Shown piece by piece: positions 43,610 through 53,451 of a DNA stretch of 64,000 nt; the stretch's first letter is position 1, and every line of letters begins with the position of its first letter. Made by a program: the position numbers and the translations under genes. This DNA is from Pictodentalium vernedei. Its lineage: Eukaryota; Mollusca; Scaphopoda; Dentaliida; Dentaliidae. The notes beneath the pieces were generated by a model, which saw nothing but the letters and a program-made list of their open reading frames with translations, ran no database searches and was not told where the DNA came from. The stretch covers positions 386,362,674 to 386,426,673 of the forward strand of contig CM062289.1 of the NCBI GenBank assembly GCA_031216915.1. Reading direction: 5' to 3'.

Positions 43610-43858
43610 CGAAATGAGAGTTTGAGGGATAGGGCACAAAATATGTTTCAATTCTTGTCTCAGAACATATCTTATTACCACCTCGTTATTTTCAATTCTT
43701 GTCTCAGAACAGAGCTTATGACCCCCATGGAACGAGCTCGTTGAGCTCGTTCCATCAGGGTTCATTAGCTATGTGTTAGGCCAAAAACTGAAATATTGTA
43801 GTCATTCCAGACTTTTGTAACAAGTGTCGTCTGCTATTCGTGCTATTCGTTTTGAGCA
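43610..43858 (+). mobile_element. TTAA hairpin MITE, group A, decayed
   Basis: Hairpin core GCTTATGACCCCCATGGAAC, GAGCTCGTTGAGCTC, GTTCCATCAGGGTTCATTAG. The internal CAAGTGTCGTCTGCTATTC marks group A. A partial duplication (CAATTCTTGTCTCAGAACA twice) precedes it. Termini are lost. Confidence 0.65.
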
Positions 43859-44351
43859 ATGAGTAAAATAATGATAATCAGATCTTGGTTAAAGAATGCC
43901 CATAGGTATTTTTATTTTTGTGGAGTTTGCAAAATATATGATTTGATAGATCTCTCCTCTCTCCTCCCCCCCCCCCCCCCCTCCCCCCAACTGTTTTCAG
44001 TTCAAAGCGGTGATTTCCGTCCAGTGCTTGTGAGTTTCGGAGAAATACGCGGTAATAGACGTGTTAAATACCTTTATTTATTGTAATGCAGTAATTATAC
44101 GTTTATATATTTTCCATTGCCTCGTCTTTGTTCAGTAGAAGTGAGTTATAAGTGTTTCGCACTTTTTTGACTTTTATGTTTTTGAAATGCAGTGTATTTA
44201 ATTCGTGCGCGCGAAAGATAACACCTCCTGAAGAAGAGCAGAGATAAGATAGTCCTTACTGCCTTTGCGAAGCTCCTCGTGAGAATATCTGAATGAAGAA
44301 GGAAACGGAACCGCCGGTATTTTATATTTTAACATTTTTTTCTTCTTACAG
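43859..44351. other. Unassigned (candidate intron)
   Basis: Contains a C tract near 43965-43987. It ends in a strong pyrimidine-rich acceptor (ACATTTTTTTCTTCTTACAG) at about 44351. Confidence 0.4.
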
Positions 44352-44444
44352 GCTTTTTTAAAACGAAGTACGCAGTCAAATTGGATTGAGTCGTTCAAGA
44401 TAAACAATCTCTTGGGACATTTGGACTATTTTCTACCAGGATGA
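44352..44444 (+). CDS. Candidate alternative terminal exon
   Basis: After the strong acceptor, a phase-0 frame (AFLKRSTQSNWIESFK ... DYFLPG) reaches TGA at 44442-44444, with no GT donor before the stop. It could be a short terminal exon joined to the exon ending at 43573, giving a protein of about 130 residues lacking the cyclic-nucleotide domain. I recognise no homology, so chance is quite possible. Confidence 0.2.
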   Translation, partial: AFLKRSTQSNWIESFKINNLLGHLDYFLPG

Positions 44445-44756
44445 GTTCATTCCGCTCTTACCAGAATCGGTTGACTCATACTCTTCCATAAGACAAATTT
44501 CAAATGTCGTTTCGACACAGTGTTTTTGGAATTGAGGCCTTCTGTTCGGCCATATCACTGTGGGTATATTCATTGTAAAAAAATAGTAGAATCTGTTTAC
44601 TACAATTGATCTGAATCAAGCCACGGAAATCTCCAAGGCCATAGTGAATGTCTCAACAGAGCAGTGTTGCCACGCGGGTTGTAAATTTTGTACAGCGTAT
44701 TCGTTGGTTCGAAGTTGGTCAGGTGGTGGGAACGGGTGGGGCACTCCCCACCCCCG
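44445..44756. other. Unassigned
   Basis: No feature is recognised. It includes a small inverted CATTTGAAATTTGTC-like stretch. Confidence 0.35.
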
Positions 44757-44873
44757 AACTCGTTCCAATGAGGGGTCATAACCTATGTCTTTGAGACAAA
44801 AACTGAAAAAAATAGTTATTCAAGAATTTTGTTTGCAAGTGTCGTCTGCTTTTCATGTTAGGTAAAGGGTTAA
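44757..44873 (+). mobile_element. Right half of a group A MITE
   Basis: Only GAACTCGTTCCAATGAGGGG onward is present: the right hairpin arm, GTGTCGTCTGCTTTTCATG and the terminus GGTAAAGGGTTAA. The left half is missing and the break falls at the hairpin apex. This is where replication or cutting of a hairpin would be expected to fail. Confidence 0.8.
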
Positions 44874-45054
44874 AGCAACGGGAACACTATTTGGCTTGAG
44901 TAATCCTAACAGGAAGTCGCCACACCTTCCTACACGTTTTGGGGTGTACCCTGCAGGGAGTTGTTTTTTTTCTCTCTAAGATTGAAGTATTTGGAGTATT
45001 CTTGTCTTCATTTAGGCCAAAGCTGCTCCTAACCTATCGTGATCATGATTTGTT

Positions 45055-45265
45055 TGTTTACAGTTTGTTTGGGTTTAACAACACTTTCAACAGTCAGGGC
45101 CATATCACATTCGACAAGTAACTGCCAGACTCGTTCCCTTACTAACCAGGAAGAAGCAGGTTTGGCACTGGTTGAAGGCAAGTGTATAATAAACGTACTG
45201 CATACCTTAATACAATGCGTCAGCATGCTCTCACTTGTGCAGACGAGATTAACCCCGATGATACT
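45055..45265 (-). mobile_element. SINE, reverse, type II tail
   Basis: The inverse tail TTTAACAACACTTTCAACAG and body GCAGGTTTGGCACTGGTTGA, with the segment containing the stretch before the tail shortened. The head is lost. Confidence 0.68.
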
Positions 45266-45484
45266 GCTGGCGGATAGTCCTGTTCAGGACCTAATTCATT
45301 TTATTATTGAAAGAAGTATAATTCGGGTACATTTAATCAAATTTCCACCCTATAGGCGGAATGGATTTTTCACCAATAATTTCTTGAATTCAGTTTAGAT
45401 AAATGTTTCATTAAATATTGTCATGCTTGCTTCACAGCAGCCATGACTAGATTTGATGAAAATATGGGGAAAATACTCAGCGGG

Positions 45485-45723
45485 TTAACCCTTTGAACCC
45501 GAGGGGCCCCTTTTCTGGCCAGGAACATGATATGTCATAACGTCATTATATAGGATGGCTGTTCAGTAAATGTGTGGGGAAGACAAATCAATACTTTCAA
45601 CGTGCAGCCCCGAGGCTGCACGTTGAAAGTATTGATTGGTCTACCCCGAATAATGAATATGGACTCTTCTAATTGCTGCCATTGAACTGTCATGAAAGAT
45701 ACCACTTGAGTTCAAAGGGTTAA
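45485..45723 (+). mobile_element. TTAA element, family C, with perfect hairpin
   Basis: TTAA-bounded with TIRs TTAACCCTTTGAACCCGAG and GAGTTCAAAGGGTTAA. Hairpin 45586-45637: 24-bp arms (AATCAATACTTTCAACGTGC AGCC) and loop CCGA. The ends resemble, but are distinct from, groups A and B. A second copy at 53452-54082 is interrupted. Confidence 0.85.
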
Positions 45724-45774
45724 GAGTTAAATGTATTTCCCTTAGACATAACATAGATGACGCCGGGGCAACCA

Positions 45775-46060
45775 TGTTGAGACTTTGGGCAAGACACTTC
45801 ACCCCCATTTCTATATTTTTATAAATTAAAAGGCCACGTGAGGGGCACGATGGCGTTGTGTACTAAGGCGTACTGCACGTCGATGGTGCACATGTCTTCA
45901 ACCAATGCTAACCCCGGTTGTGTGGAGTTAGTATGTTGGGGAGCTGACAGTTGCTCGCCGTTGCTCTGTGGTTCTCTCCGGGTACTCTGGCATCTCCACC
46001 CGTAAAACTGTCGTGGTCATGATTAGCCAGTGTGCAGAAATATGTGACCTTGAACACAAA

Positions 46061-46123
<63 letters not shown>

Positions 46124-46126
46124 ATG
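45775..46126 (+). mobile_element. SINE, head lost, type I tail with long AATA run
   Basis: From CTTTGGGCAAGACACTTCAC through the body to a type I tail and about 20 AATA units. An (AT)-rich insert lies in the GTGGGGGCAC region (TATATTTTTATAAATTAAAA). Confidence 0.8.
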
Positions 46127-46200
46127 ACGCCTGGGGGGATCGAACCTGAGACACTTCGATCCTGCAGTTTTGTGCGATAACCAAAGAGCCATCGCACCCC
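46127..46200 (-). mobile_element. tRNA-like SINE head, reverse
   Basis: On the minus strand: GGGTGCGATGGCTCTTTGG (A-box-like) and GGTTCGATCCCCCC (B box). It abuts the AATA run of the preceding SINE. Confidence 0.6.
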
Positions 46201-46225
46201 TCATAAGCACGGTTAATAAATTTGC

Positions 46226-46320
46226 AGGGTAAACCTACATGGTTTGACCATCTCCTTCTACTAATGCCTTAATCGAGTCTTTTGGTCGCAGGAGATGGTC
46301 AAACCATGTAGGTTTACCCT
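46226..46320. repeat. 31-bp perfect inverted repeat with 35-bp spacer
   Basis: AGGGTAAACCTACATGGTTT GACCATCTCCT at about 46227 is repeated in inverse at about 46290-46320. The spacer contains CTAATGCCTTAATCGAG. It lies next to the GATGGCGG minisatellite. Confidence 0.8.
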
Positions 46321-46935
46321 GACCCCGCGCCCAAAGCGCCCAGACTCTTTTTAGGCTCCCCTCATTCCTCCCAGTGCCCACGCCCGTTAGGCGACCTTCA
46401 CCCTCCCCGTGCCCAAAGCCCCTTAGGCACCCTCCCTGCGCCAAAAAAGCTGTTAGGCCCCTTACCATGCCCAGACCCTATTGGGCGCTGTGCCCAAGAT
46501 GGCGGATGACAAGATGGCGGCTTCCCCATGATATGTGTGACGTGGCTACCATTATACACAAAGTGAGAGAGCTCCCCCTCCCTCCCTGTACCCAAAGCCC
46601 ATTGGGGCCCAAGATGGCGGGCCGAGACGGCGGATGACAAGATGGCGTCTTTCCCCATGATATGTGTGACGTGGCTACCATCATACACAAAGTGGGAGAG
46701 CTCCCCCTCCCTCCCTGTACCCAAAGCCCATTGGGTCCCAAGATGGCGGTCCAAGATGGCGGATGACAAGATGGCGGCTTCCCACATGATATCTGTGACG
46801 TGGCTACCATAATACATAAAGTGGGAGGGCTCTCCCTCCCTGTACCCAAAGCCCATCGGTGCCCAAGATGGTGGTCCAAGACGGTGGATGACAAGATGGC
46901 GTCTTTCCCCATGATATCTGTGACGTAAACAAGCT
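46321..46935 (+). repeat. 129-bp minisatellite rich in AAGATGGCGG
   Basis: A C-rich lead-in (46321-46495, about 35-bp units with GTGCCCAAAGCCCCTTAGG-like phrases) precedes four or so units. The units repeat every 129 bp (46560, 46689, 46818). They contain CAAGATGGCGG, GACAAGATGGCG, CCCCATGATATGTGTGACGT and TACCCAAAGCCCATTGG. The period is divisible by 3, so stop-free frames of 144-152 residues on the minus strand arise automatically and are not taken as genes. AAGATGGCGG matches the vertebrate YY1 core. Confidence 0.82.
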
Positions 46936-47570
46936 ACTCTGCCAGTGATTTAAATATTAAAATTAAAATTAAAAAATTCAAATTAAAAAATCTCGTTCCT
47001 GTTTTCCGAAATATACAATGTGTTGGGGTTAATATTGTACCCTGATATTTTCAAAGTACTCAGTTAAGAGGATTATCTTGTTTGTGTAAACTCTTATTTG
47101 ACAAATAGATTACATAAGCCCCACAGGTGTGCGTTATCTTCAGGACGTGTCTGAACTTGTTTCTCGAAATATGCTTTCATGTGCAGCAGCCATATTTTTC
47201 TATACTTTGCATGATGGGATGGCGGTTACTGATTTTTGTGATGAGGGTCTAACGCGCTTGTGCGCAGTGAGGGACGAGGCTGAGCATTATTTATGGGTGT
47301 TTAAAGTCATATATTTCTTTATTTTTATAAATTAAAAGTTTGGGATATAAACAACTCACCTTGACTTAGTGGCATTGTGTATTTTATAAAACATAATGAA
47401 AAAAATGGCGTCCCTCATAAAATACAAGGAGGCTTCCCCATGCCAAAATAATGAAAATTTCTTCATATAACACAACAAGACGGCTGTCCGACGTGTTATA
47501 ATACGGCGCATTGGCGGATCCTATACTCTACATCCGCGCGATGTCAATAAGATGGCGAATTTCCCCACTT
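46936..47570. other. Unassigned
   Basis: No gene is recognised. The sequence resumes AT-rich. AAAATGGCGTCCC and AAGATGGCGAATTTCCCC near 47405 and 47551 echo the GATGGCGG motif of the neighbouring array. Confidence 0.35.
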
Positions 47571-47900
47571 TAGTACCCATTAAGTGCTGTTTCGTATTAG
47601 AAAATGGGTTTTTAGCTCAGTATTCGGTCGTCTGGTGTATCAGATAGGATTGCCGTTTAAGTATACTTACGTTAACGTCTGTTTTGAGGTACAGCTAGGT
47701 GGCAGAATATAGTTTGTTTGAGTGTGTTTCAAAATTCACGAATCACGCACGACTCGTACGATCGGCGTTTGAAGGATCGAGTTATTGTAGTCCATCGTGT
47801 CGATCTACCGTTTTTTGTTTTTTGCACAAGGAAACGTTCTTTTCTTCTTCAGAAGCGGTCGTTCAAATGGCTTTGCAGGGTAACGAAAGTTTTCTGCCGT

Positions 47901-48044
47901 ATGGCGATGGAGATGACACAAAATTCAATACAGAAAACAGCGCAGACGACAGTATCACAAATGCATTACATCAACATAAAAGGAGCCGCGGATAGTAGCC
48001 AATCGTTATTTTTCGATAAAAGTTTGTTTTCCAGAAAACGGGCG
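47901..48044 (+). CDS. Candidate alternative first exon
   Basis: From ATGGCGATGGAG a frame of 48 codons (MEMTQNSIQKTAQTTV ... SLFSRKRA) meets a consensus donor (GGGCG|GTAAGT at 48044/48045) in phase 0, the same phase as the acceptor at 57097. Upstream the frame stays open to 47718, so the true start is uncertain. No protein family is recognised. It could be an alternative start for the CNBD2-like gene, a separate gene, or chance. Confidence 0.3.
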
Positions 48045-48191
48045 GTAAGTCAAGTCTTTGTTAATATTTCAGCTCACCCGCAGGCGTGTTTGAGATTGTG
48101 GGTTAAGTTTGATACGTTTCTGTTTAGAAAAAATATTTTTCCGTCAAAAGGTAGTCAGCCCTATTCTCCAATATATTTCGACATCCCTTAC

Positions 48192-49326
48192 TTATTTCGT
48201 CATGAAAATCGACTTTCGATAATGTTATCTCCCCTGAAATTATTAGGCGTGCGGGGAAGGTCCAGTTAAGAAGCATGTAATTGTTGGGAAAAACCTATGA
48301 CGACACTATAAAATAAATCCTTTTGTTACTTTTAATAAATGAAAAACAACAGACAGCTCTCGGAGCTGTCTGTTGTTTTCGTTTATTAAAAGTTACAAAA
48401 AGGAACTTGGCTTTTCATTCCAAGCTAATTAGAAGCAGCTAAGTAACTTTGGCACTTTGTTTAGCGAATGTGTTTTTAAAGTAATTTGTAAGTATTTTTT
48501 CTTCCCAGAAATTTTTGTTAGCAAATTTCACCTCCTAGATTATTATATTATTACCACTCAATCTATAAGTTACTAGTCGATTAATATGATTTTGGAGGGC
48601 CGTTAAAACTCCATAATTTCAGTGACGTCATTCGACGGAGCCGCGCCGCCGGCGATAACGGTATAAATAGCCATTAGCGACCCGCGGCCCGGCTATTTTT
48701 AGATTCCGTGGTCTGATGAATCACTCCTATTCGGATGACGTCCCTTTGTATTTCTGAACTGAAGTCGAACGCACGATCGAAACAGAAATATCGAACCGAC
48801 TTTAGTGATTATTTCTTCCAGCAATTCCCTCGTCTCGGGCCTTTAATAAACCCTCGGGCTGTTCATCATTGCTGCAGGGCCGCTAATGAACCATAATGCC
48901 CTCCAAAATCATGTTATTGTTATATTAATGGTTAGGATGGTGTCTGAATTGTATGTCACGACGAACACACTGTTGATATAATGAATAGAAAAAAGGTTAC
49001 ATAACATCAAAATATGGTAAAAGCGCCGTTCTCTTATTTTTAAATGAGTATAAACAGAGAATAATAGTTAAAAGTTCAAACTGAGTGGGAAATAAATTGT
49101 AAAAAGCCAGCTTCTGTATTTTTATACTCCTCTACAGAAAAATGTCTGAGATTTGTGAAATGATGCACACATCGATAATACAACTTTAATGACATTTCCA
49201 TTTCGAAATTTTAATTTTTCTATAAAATTCCCCAAACCCTTAGTTTTAATTTACTGACAGCTTCAGAAAATTAAGGGGAGCTAACTTTCCAGTAAATATC
49301 TTCCAATGACGAAAATTGTTAGCCAC
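48192..49326 (+). repeat. 1-kb element G, copy 2, with nested element H
   Basis: Begins TCATGAAAATCGACTTTCGA then GTTATCTCCCCTGAAATTAT. It carries the hairpin at about 48325-48396 (TTTTAATAAATG, ACAACAGACAGCTC and complements). It ends GGGGAGCTAACTTTCC with TCTTCCAATGACG. Element H interrupts it at 48583-48925. Confidence 0.75.
48583..48925. mobile_element. Element H: 15-bp TIRs, CRE and TATA-like sites
   Basis: Terminal inverted repeats ATGATTTTGGAGGGC and GCCCTCCAAAATCAT, 15 bp perfect. The interior is GC-richer than its host. It contains GTGACGTCATTC (a perfect CRE core) and GGTATAAATAGCC (TATA-box-like) about 35 bp apart, followed by GGCTATTTTTAG, which can pair with the TATA segment. 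No coding frame. It is absent from the other two G copies, so it inserted. Confidence 0.7.
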
Positions 49327-49764
49327 GAAAACGGTTTTGAATCGAAGAACCGTAGTATGAAGGTTTTGGTAGCTGTAGGTAAGAGCCGCACATTATTTTT
49401 CTGTCTGTTTCCAGTTTGGTTATCTTGAGATGCATTTTTGTGTGAAGCATCACTTTGGAAGGAAAGTATTCCGAGGTGCGACATGTACACCATTGGTAAA
49501 CCCGGAGTGCATGCATGGGCACGGTTACATTCGCTTTCTGGCTGGAATTGTGACACCTGAATAACAGTAGAGATCTGACACTTTTGCGCGTTTAAGTTGT
49601 TTTTCCTGTGACCTGGGTTCGCGGGCATGAGATGCGTTAATTCCTAACACGTTGAATATTTCAAAAAATGTTTCCCATCAAATCCAAAAACGAATAATAG
49701 CAGCCATGATTGGATTTGATGAAAAATTCATAATCATTCAGGTCAAGATATCAATGATCTACAA
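49327..49764. other. Unassigned
   Basis: No gene is supported. GCAGCCATGATTGGATTTGA near 49700 recalls the AGCAGCCATGACTAGATTT phrase at 19020 and 45435. Confidence 0.4.
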
Positions 49765-49945
49765 GTCCCCCTGGGAACCTCTGGAAGTGGAGCGGTGCTC
49801 GTTTACTTTGGTAAATAAGTTTCTTTTTTTTCCTGGTAAAATAGGTGCCGATAATCATCACCTGGGGTGGAAGTCCTCCGCATTGTGCAGCCTATGACGA
49901 TGGGCTAAACTTGACTTCATAGCCATGGTTCGGCCATGATGTACA
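49765..49945 (+). mobile_element. SINE-C copy, 3' truncated
   Basis: CCCCCTGGGAACCTCTGGAA, GTTTACTTTGGTAAATAAG, GGTAAAATAGGTG and GAAGTCCTCCGCATTGTGC. It stops near CATGGTTCGGCCATGATG, where the shared tail would begin. Confidence 0.65.
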
Positions 49946-49974
49946 CCTGTGACTTATATTGTCATGAATTGGAT

Positions 49975-50268
49975 GGGTGACCGTCTGAGCGATCGATTCG
50001 GACTCCCGTGTTGTGTCCTTGGGCAAGGCACTTAACCTCGATTGTTCACATGTGGGGCACGATGACGCCGTGTACTGAGGCGTACTGCACGTCGATAGTG
50101 CGCATGTCTTTAACCAATCTAACCCTGCCTGTGCTGCAGTGCGGAGTTACGATGTTGTTCGGTGATTCTCTCCGGGTACTCCGACTTCCTCCATCCGTAA
50201 AACTGTCACCGACACGATATGACCTTGGCTGTTAAAGTGTCGTTAAACCTTAATAAATAAATTAATAT
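49975..50268 (+). mobile_element. SINE with 5S rRNA-like head, type II tail
   Basis: ATTGGATGGGTGACCGTCTG is very close to the 5S rRNA segment TTGGATGGGTGACCGCCTGG. The common body follows, with a shortened stretch near 50155 (GATGTTGTTCGGTGATTC), then a type II tail (GACCTTGGCTGTTAAAGTGT). The copy at 1096 carries a 5S-like head with a type I tail, so heads and tails have been recombined. Confidence 0.8.
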
Positions 50269-51266
50269 TTTCATGAAAATCGACTTTCGATAAAGTTATC
50301 TCCCTTGAAAATTATTAGTTGAGCGATGAAGATCCAATTAAAAAGCAAGTAATTGTTGAAAAAAAACCCTATAACATCAGTAGAAAATAAGTCAAGTTTC
50401 CTTTCGTTATTTTTAATAAATGAAAACAACAGACAGCTCTCTGAGCTGTCTGTTGTTTTCATTTATTAAAAGTAACAAGAGTAAAAAATGAATTTTTAAA
50501 GGAACCTACTCAGAAGCAACTAGTTCACAGATAATCTGTCATTAAGTGTACCTATCAGTATTTCACCAACCAAAACCAAAGTATCCTTTGTTTAGCGAAT
50601 CGAAATATGTTTTTCCAGGAATTTTCAAGTTTTATTTTTCCCAGGAAAAAAATTAGTAAATCTCACCCCTTAGACATTTATATGAATGAAAGGGACACTG
50701 TCTGTATGATATGTAACGATGCTCACACCGTTGATGTAATCTGCAGACAAAAATACAGAACATCAAAAGATGGTGAAAACGCCGCTTTCTTCTTTTTTAA
50801 TGCCTTTCAACAGACAATAATATTGAACGTTTAGCTGAAATAGATTATTTATTCGTATTTTCAAAAAATTAACTGCCGTTATCTGAGAGATATTCGCTTC
50901 AAAGTGGGAACTCATCTCGTTAATTTTGGTGGATTTGAAAAAAGCAACCACATTAAATTGAAATTCTATTTATCGGCTGTCACCACAGCTTCCAAATCAA
51001 TCTAGATCAGAATGCGATGTGTTCAGGCTGATTGGGGAAAAACTGGAAAGAGCCAGCTTCTGCATTTTTGTAATCCTTTTCAGAAGAATGCATTAAGTTT
51101 GTGAAATGATGCCCACCAAGATGATACAAATTCGCTAACATCTCGAAATTTCAATTTTAAAATGAAATTCCTATACCATTGGTGTTAATATTTTTGACAG
51201 CTTTCGGAAATTAAGGGGAGCTAACTTTCCCGAAATCTCTTCCAATGAAGAAAATTGTTAGCCATG
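50266..51266 (+). repeat. 1-kb element G, copy 3
   Basis: Starts TTCATGAAAATCGACTTTCG, GTTATCTCCC. Hairpin 50405-50471 with arms TTTTTAATAAATGAAAACAA CAGACAGCTC and a loop of about 3. Ends AAGGGGAGCTAACTTTCCCG. It lacks both element H and the MITE, so it serves as the uninterrupted reference. Confidence 0.78.
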
Positions 51267-51382
51267 AGGTATTAACACTTTCGCTGCCGAAAGCGACTAT
51301 TGTCACGTATTTTATGATGATTATCTGTACGTTCTGGTATGTGCATGTCAAACCTACCATCTGATTAATTGATGGAAAGGGT

Positions 51383-51720
51383 GGGGCGCTGTGGCTCAGT
51401 TGGCACAGGTGCAGGCTGCAAGCCGAGAGGTCCTCACCTGCGGCAACCGCGTTGTGTGCTTGGGCAAGACACTTCACCCCCATTGCCCACGTGGGGGTAC
51501 GGTGACGCTGTGTACTAAGGCGTACTGCACGTCGATGGTGCACCTGTCTTCAACCAATGCTAACCCTGCTTGTGTGGAGTTAGTATGTTATTGCTGACAG
51601 TTGCTCGCCGTTGCTCGCTTGTTCTCTCCGGGTACTCCGGCTTCCTCCACCCGTAAAACTGTCGTGGTCATGATTAGCCATTGTGCAGAAGTATGTAGCC
51701 TTAAAAAACACCAATAAATA
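51383..51720 (+). mobile_element. SINE inserted in a hairpin apex, type I tail
   Basis: Head GGGGCGCTGTGGCTCAGTTGG with part of the B-box region deleted (GAGGTCCTCACCTGCGGC), body and type I tail. ATTGATGGAAAGGG is present on both sides, a 14-bp target duplication lying in the family F hairpin. Confidence 0.88.
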
Positions 51721-51860
51721 TTGATGGAAAGGGCTCCGAGAATTTAATCAGATGATAGAGTTTCAAGTGTGTCATAAATTTGATTAAACTTTCTCGCATA
51801 CAGGTGTACATAGAGGTCCTTCAAATATTGATAAAGTGGGCGTGGCAGTATAAGGGTTAA

Positions 51861-51935
51861 CTGTCGTGGTCATGATTAGCCATTGTGCAGAAGTTTGTGA
51901 CCTTAAAAAAACACCAATAAATATTGATGGAAAGG
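51861..51935 (+). mobile_element. Duplicated SINE tail
   Basis: CTGTCGTGGTCATGATTAGC to ACACCAATAAATATTGATGG repeats 51658-51730 after the first family F right end. It is part of a roughly 200-bp tandem duplication and not an independent insertion. Confidence 0.82.
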
Positions 51936-52063
51936 GCTCAGAGAATTTAATCAGATGATAGAGTTTCAAGTATGTCATAAATTTGATTAAACTTCCTCGC
52001 ATACGGGTGTACATAGAGGTCCTTCAAATATGGATAAAGTGGGCGTGGCAAGTTAAGGGTTAA

Positions 52064-52249
52064 TGCAGAAACTGACATTCAACCGGCTGCACGATATTCA
52101 AAACTGAATACCGGTGTCGATATTCAAAAAAATACCGCGGTGTACTGGTATATCGAAAACTGTTCAGATATATGAACATAAGTACCACAATCGAGACTTA
52201 AGGCATCACAGTTGGAACGAAACAGCATGCCTTGGTGATGCGGTTCGAA
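52064..52249. other. Short unassigned spacer
   Basis: Contains ATATTCAAAACTGAATACCG, GTGTCGATATTCAAAAAAATACC and GGTATATCG, repeated in inverse form near 52600-52660 (ACCGGTATTCAATCG, CGGTATATATCGG). The MITE at 52250-52495 therefore sits between two inverse blocks, possibly inside a foldback element. Confidence 0.5.
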
Positions 52250-52495
52250 AAACCTTTACCCGACGCAGGCGATACCAAAATTTATTATTTTAAAAATTAT
52301 TTTATCAGATTTTTCCAAAATAATTCTATAAAATAATATCATGTGAAGCCCTCATTGGAACGAGCTCAACGAGCTCGTTCCAATGAGGGTTCACTTGATA
52401 TAGTTTTGATGAAATTTTTTAAAATTATTTTTTCAGCTGCTGAATTTCTATGTTACGTGGGCACATGCGGGCGATTCCTTGGATAAAGGGATAAT
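52250..52495 (-). mobile_element. TTAA hairpin MITE, group B, aged
   Basis: Ends near CCTTTACCCGACGCAGGCG and GGATAAAGGGATAA. Hairpin: ATATCATGTGA-GCCCTCATT, GGAACGAGCTCAACGAGCTC, GTTCCAATGAGGGTTCAC-TGATAT. Both flanking TTAA have changed. Confidence 0.75.
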
Positions 52496-53451
52496 ATTAT
52501 TCATTCGGAGCTACAAGCGTTAAAAAACTCAAGACATATAGAAAATTAAATTGTGGATAAATGAATAATGACGATAAACCGATATTTTTTGTAATTACAC
52601 CGGTATTCAATCGATATTGGTTTGAATTCCGGTATATATCGGTTTATCGATATACCGTGCAGCCCTACCTTCAACACCAATAAATATTAAAAAACAAGAA
52701 TTACAAGTCGATTCAGTTAACAGAGCAAAATTGCTGAGAGAGATTTGCTGTATTGGGCAGTATATCTGTCAGCAGTAAGCAAGCAGTTAAACGTCAATTT
52801 ATAATGATTTATCTCAAGTACACTCTTATGCGATCAAGTACTAGAATAAACAGTGAATCTGTAAACAGTAGTCCGGCATTGATATTCAGTTTTAAATTGA
52901 TTGATATTGTTTAGTTTGTTTACACAGTACTTATATTTAGTGTTTTTCATAAACAAAATGATAACTTCATAATGAATTAGTGCGGTAGAATTTATTTATG
53001 TATCACGCACTTGTTTGATCTCAATTGAAAATTAGAAATTCATCTTGACTCTGGAGTTTTTTATTTACCAGGCTTGGGTTCTAGTATAAAGCTATAAACA
53101 AGGATCTTGTTTTCTGGTGGTCGTGAAGGGAACAGGCACCAAGCGCGTTTCCAGCATTCTATAATAGGGGGTGTCCTGGCCAGTATGGGTGGTGGAGCGG
53201 GGGCAAGCATGATATTTGAATGGCGGTCGTATGCCCCGACTAAATGTCCTAGTTAGGACTAGCCCCCCCCCCCCCCCGCCCCCGAGAACTTTTTTCAATC
53301 TTTAGTGTTCTGAGAATGAATTTGAGGCATTTGGAACGTGTGTTGACCCAATATTGGAGACCATTGTAGGACTGCACGTTGTGTGAAACTTGCACTGGGA
53401 CAATGTTTTGGGGTCTTGTCCCCCTCCACTTACCCCACCCCGCCCTGGATA
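52496..53451. other. Unassigned, one C tract
   Basis: No gene is recognised. A C run lies near 53264-53283, preceded by a segment with (GGTGG) composition. Confidence 0.4.

Larger units (their letters stand above)
51272..52063 (-). mobile_element. TTAA family F copy, split by SINE and duplicated
   Basis: Left end TTAACACTTTCGCTGCCG, right end GCAAGTTAAGGGTTAA. The left half runs to the middle of the hairpin (CTGATTAATTGATGGAAAGG), where a SINE has inserted. The right half (CTCCGAGAATTTAATCAG ... GGGTTAA, ending 51860) is followed by a tandem copy of SINE tail plus right half (51861-52063). On the minus strand it matches 31525-31767. Confidence 0.82.

Noticed and set aside
46398-46912. Two overlapping stop-free minus-strand frames of 144-152 residues
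   Set aside because: They lie in a 129-bp array whose period is a multiple of three, so the absence of stops in one unit is copied to all. No domain or splice context.
52740-52800. Short stretch resembling an exon (GTCAGCAGTAAGC)
   Set aside because: No continuous frame or supported acceptor. The GTAAGC is a chance donor-like motif.
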